Part shown: piece after piece, positions 47,652-48,965 of the stretch
How the letters are laid out: the number at the start of each line of letters is the position of its first letter
Numbering within the stretch: the first letter of the stretch is position 1
Source of the DNA: an uncultured Oscillospiraceae bacterium
GTDB lineage: Bacteria > Bacillota > Clostridia > Oscillospirales > Oscillospiraceae
DNA: 48,965 bases
Direction: 5' to 3'
NCBI GenBank assembly: GCA_958423465.1
Contig: CATZRD010000014.1
Span: 1-48,965, forward strand
Notes under the pieces: generated by a model
Database searches by the model: none
What the model was told of the DNA's origin: nothing
What the model saw: the letters and a program-made list of their open reading frames with translations, nothing else
Translations under genes and position numbers: made by a program

Positions 47652-48965
47652 AGAAATCGCTTCCATCTCCCTGAAGCGGAATTTGATGATGATCTGCTTG
47701 TCCTCGGTGAGCTCCACCCGCTCGATGAGGCTGACCAGCAGCTCCCGGCTGGTGAAGGCAGAGTCCACGAAGCGTCGGACCAGCTCTTTTGCCTCACCTA
47801 CTCCCTTAGCCGGGGAGTCCCTTCTTCGTTCCAGTTCTTTGAGCTTTTCCTCCAGCACACCCCGTTCCTGTTTGACCCGCTGATAGATGCGCTCAAAATC
47901 CGCCTCCGCCAGCAGTCCGCTGAGCTTATCCATGTACATCTTATCCAGGTTTGCGGTCAGACTGTCGATCTTACTGCGGAGGGCTTGCATCTCTGCCTCA
48001 TGGCTTTCCGCCTTATGGACTTCCTCTACCGCTTTTTCAGCGATAGGCAGCAGCTCCGATGGGTTCAAGTAGGCTTCGCAGACTTCCTGTACCTTGGCCA
48101 GCACCGCATCGGTGACCGTTTTCTCCTTGATGGAGTGGCAGGTACAGACGCCGGCCTTGGTGAACCTCTGATAGGTGCGGCAGACGAAGTACAGTACATC
48201 CTCTCCTGCGGCATTCTTGCGGTTCAGAACCGCCAGGGGATAGCCGCACTCGTGGCAGAAGATCAAGCCCTTGAGCAAAAAGTCATAGGTTCGGCTCCGG
48301 GTGTGTTTGCGGCTGCTGACCAGCATTCGCACCTTGCGGAAGGTCTCGGCGTCGATGATGGGCTTGTGGGTGCCCTCCACAACGACCCAGTTTTCGGGCG
48401 CCTGCTTCAGGCACTTCTTGGATTTGTAGCTGATCTTTATGCTACGTCCCTGCACCATGTTGCCGATGTAGGTCTCGTTTTGGAGCATATCGGAGATACG
48501 CTCGCTGGACCACAGGCCGGTGTAGGGGCCGGGCTTGGCGATGGGCAGCCCCGCGTAGGTGGCCGGTGTGGGAACGCCCTCAGCATTCAACTGGGCGGCG
48601 ATCTGTCGGCAGCTCATGCCGTCTAAGGCCATGCCAAAGATTCGCCGTACTGTGGGGGCCGCTTCCTCGTCAATGACGATCTTGTTTTTCTCCGTGGGGT
48701 GCATCTTGTAGCCGTAGACCGGCTTGCCGCCGATGAACTGCCCCTTGCGCTGCTTATCCCGTTTGACGCTTTTGATCTTCTTGGAGATGTCCTTGGCGTA
48801 CATGTCGTTCATGATGGCCCGGAAGGGCGTAATGTCGTTGGCGGTGGAGTCTACCCCGGTGTCGATGCCGTCCAGCAGGGAGATGTACCGCACCTGCTTT
48901 TCCGGGAAGTACCGCTCCATGTAGTGGCCGGTCATGATGTAGTCGCGGCCCAGTCGGGACAGGTC
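47649..48965 (-). CDS. Large serine recombinase (site-specific integrase), 5' end beyond the window
   Basis: At least 438 residues; the frame is open to the right edge and the N-terminal catalytic Ser is outside. Visible at the edge is DLSRLGRDYIMTGHYMERYFP, the second half of the resolvase catalytic domain. Next is the recombinase domain (GKPVYGYKMHPTEKNK...YIGNMVQGR), a zinc ribbon (GLIFCHECGYPLAV...YFVCRTYQRF...VCTCHSIKE), then a coiled coil (about 30-190 residues from the end) typical of phage and skin-type integrases. It directly adjoins the sigK 3' fragment on the same strand. The analogues SpoIVCA and the C. difficile skin recombinase excise such elements during sporulation; that this one does so is inference. 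Confidence 0.93.
   Translation of the reverse strand, partial: DLSRLGRDYIMTGHYMERYFPEKQVRYISLLDGIDTGVDSTANDITPFRAIMNDMYAKDISKKIKSVKRDKQRKGQFIGGKPVYGYKMHPTEKNKIVIDEEAAPTVRRIFGMALDGMSCRQIAAQLNAEGVPTPATYAGLPIAKPGPYTGLWSSERISDMLQNETYIGNMVQGRSIKISYKSKKCLKQAPENWVVVEGTHKPIIDAETFRKVRMLVSSRKHTRSRTYDFLLKGLIFCHECGYPLAVLNRKNAAGEDVLYFVCRTYQRFTKAGVCTCHSIKEKTVTDAVLAKVQEVCEAYLNPSELLPIAEKAVEEVHKAESHEAEMQALRSKIDSLTANLDKMYMDKLSGLLAEADFERIYQRVKQERGVLEEKLKELERRRDSPAKGVGEAKELVRRFVDSAFTSRELLVSLIERVELTEDKQIIIKFRFREMEAIS

Overview
The window is GC-rich bacterial DNA, densely coding on both strands. It looks like a strictly anaerobic gut Clostridium of the Oscillospiraceae type (Flavonifractor, Lawsonibacter, Oscillibacter and relatives). 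Supporting genes are class III ribonucleotide reductase, rubrerythrin, a selD-yqeB pair, ThyX, S-layer homology (SLH) surface proteins and the tail of a sporulation sigma-K gene. The taxonomic call is inference from gene content and base composition.

Layout. 1-1.2 kb: selD (cut by the left edge) and yqeB, selenium/molybdenum hydroxylase maturation. 1.2-3.1 kb: a MATE exporter with its MarR repressor and an operator. 3.2-6.1 kb: nrdD-nrdG behind a pair of NrdR boxes. 6.2-6.6 kb: a small zinc-ribbon protein. 6.8-10.9 kb: a three-gene ABC importer (lipoprotein, fused double permease, ATPase). 11.1-20.3 kb: housekeeping genes (alpha/beta hydrolase, CmpB-like membrane protein, family 4 uracil-DNA glycosylase, DUF1846 protein, Tex, ThyX, RecG and a 55-residue protein).

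20.3-25.4 kb is the most striking region. A tyrosine recombinase gene is followed by two perfect 28-bp inverted repeats that enclose 201 bp. The enclosed DNA has promoter-like sequences on both strands and an internal terminator. Downstream lies a two-gene operon for exported surface proteins, the second ending in three SLH motifs. This is the layout of a phase-variable invertible promoter switch. The body of the operon is much more AT-rich than its surroundings, which suggests a swapped-in cassette.

25.4-47.5 kb: a second MATE exporter, a marR-degV operon with a perfect 17-bp-arm operator, an Asn/Gln-rich microprotein, rubrerythrin, a rhomboid-like zinc protein, an ArsC/Spx-like protein, a sirtuin, two tRNA-Leu genes, fumC, sbcDC, a 96-residue unknown, an SH3/NlpC-P60 cell-wall hydrolase, an M42 peptidase, pyruvate kinase coupled to a ComEC-like metallohydrolase lipoprotein, a DEAD-box RNA helicase, and galK-galT.

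47.5 kb to the end: the last 23 codons of a sigK-like gene are directly followed by the 3' end of a large serine recombinase on the same strand. The recombinase gene runs off the right edge. This is the expected left junction of a skin-like element inserted near the 3' end of sigK. The rest of the element and the 5' part of sigK would lie beyond the window.
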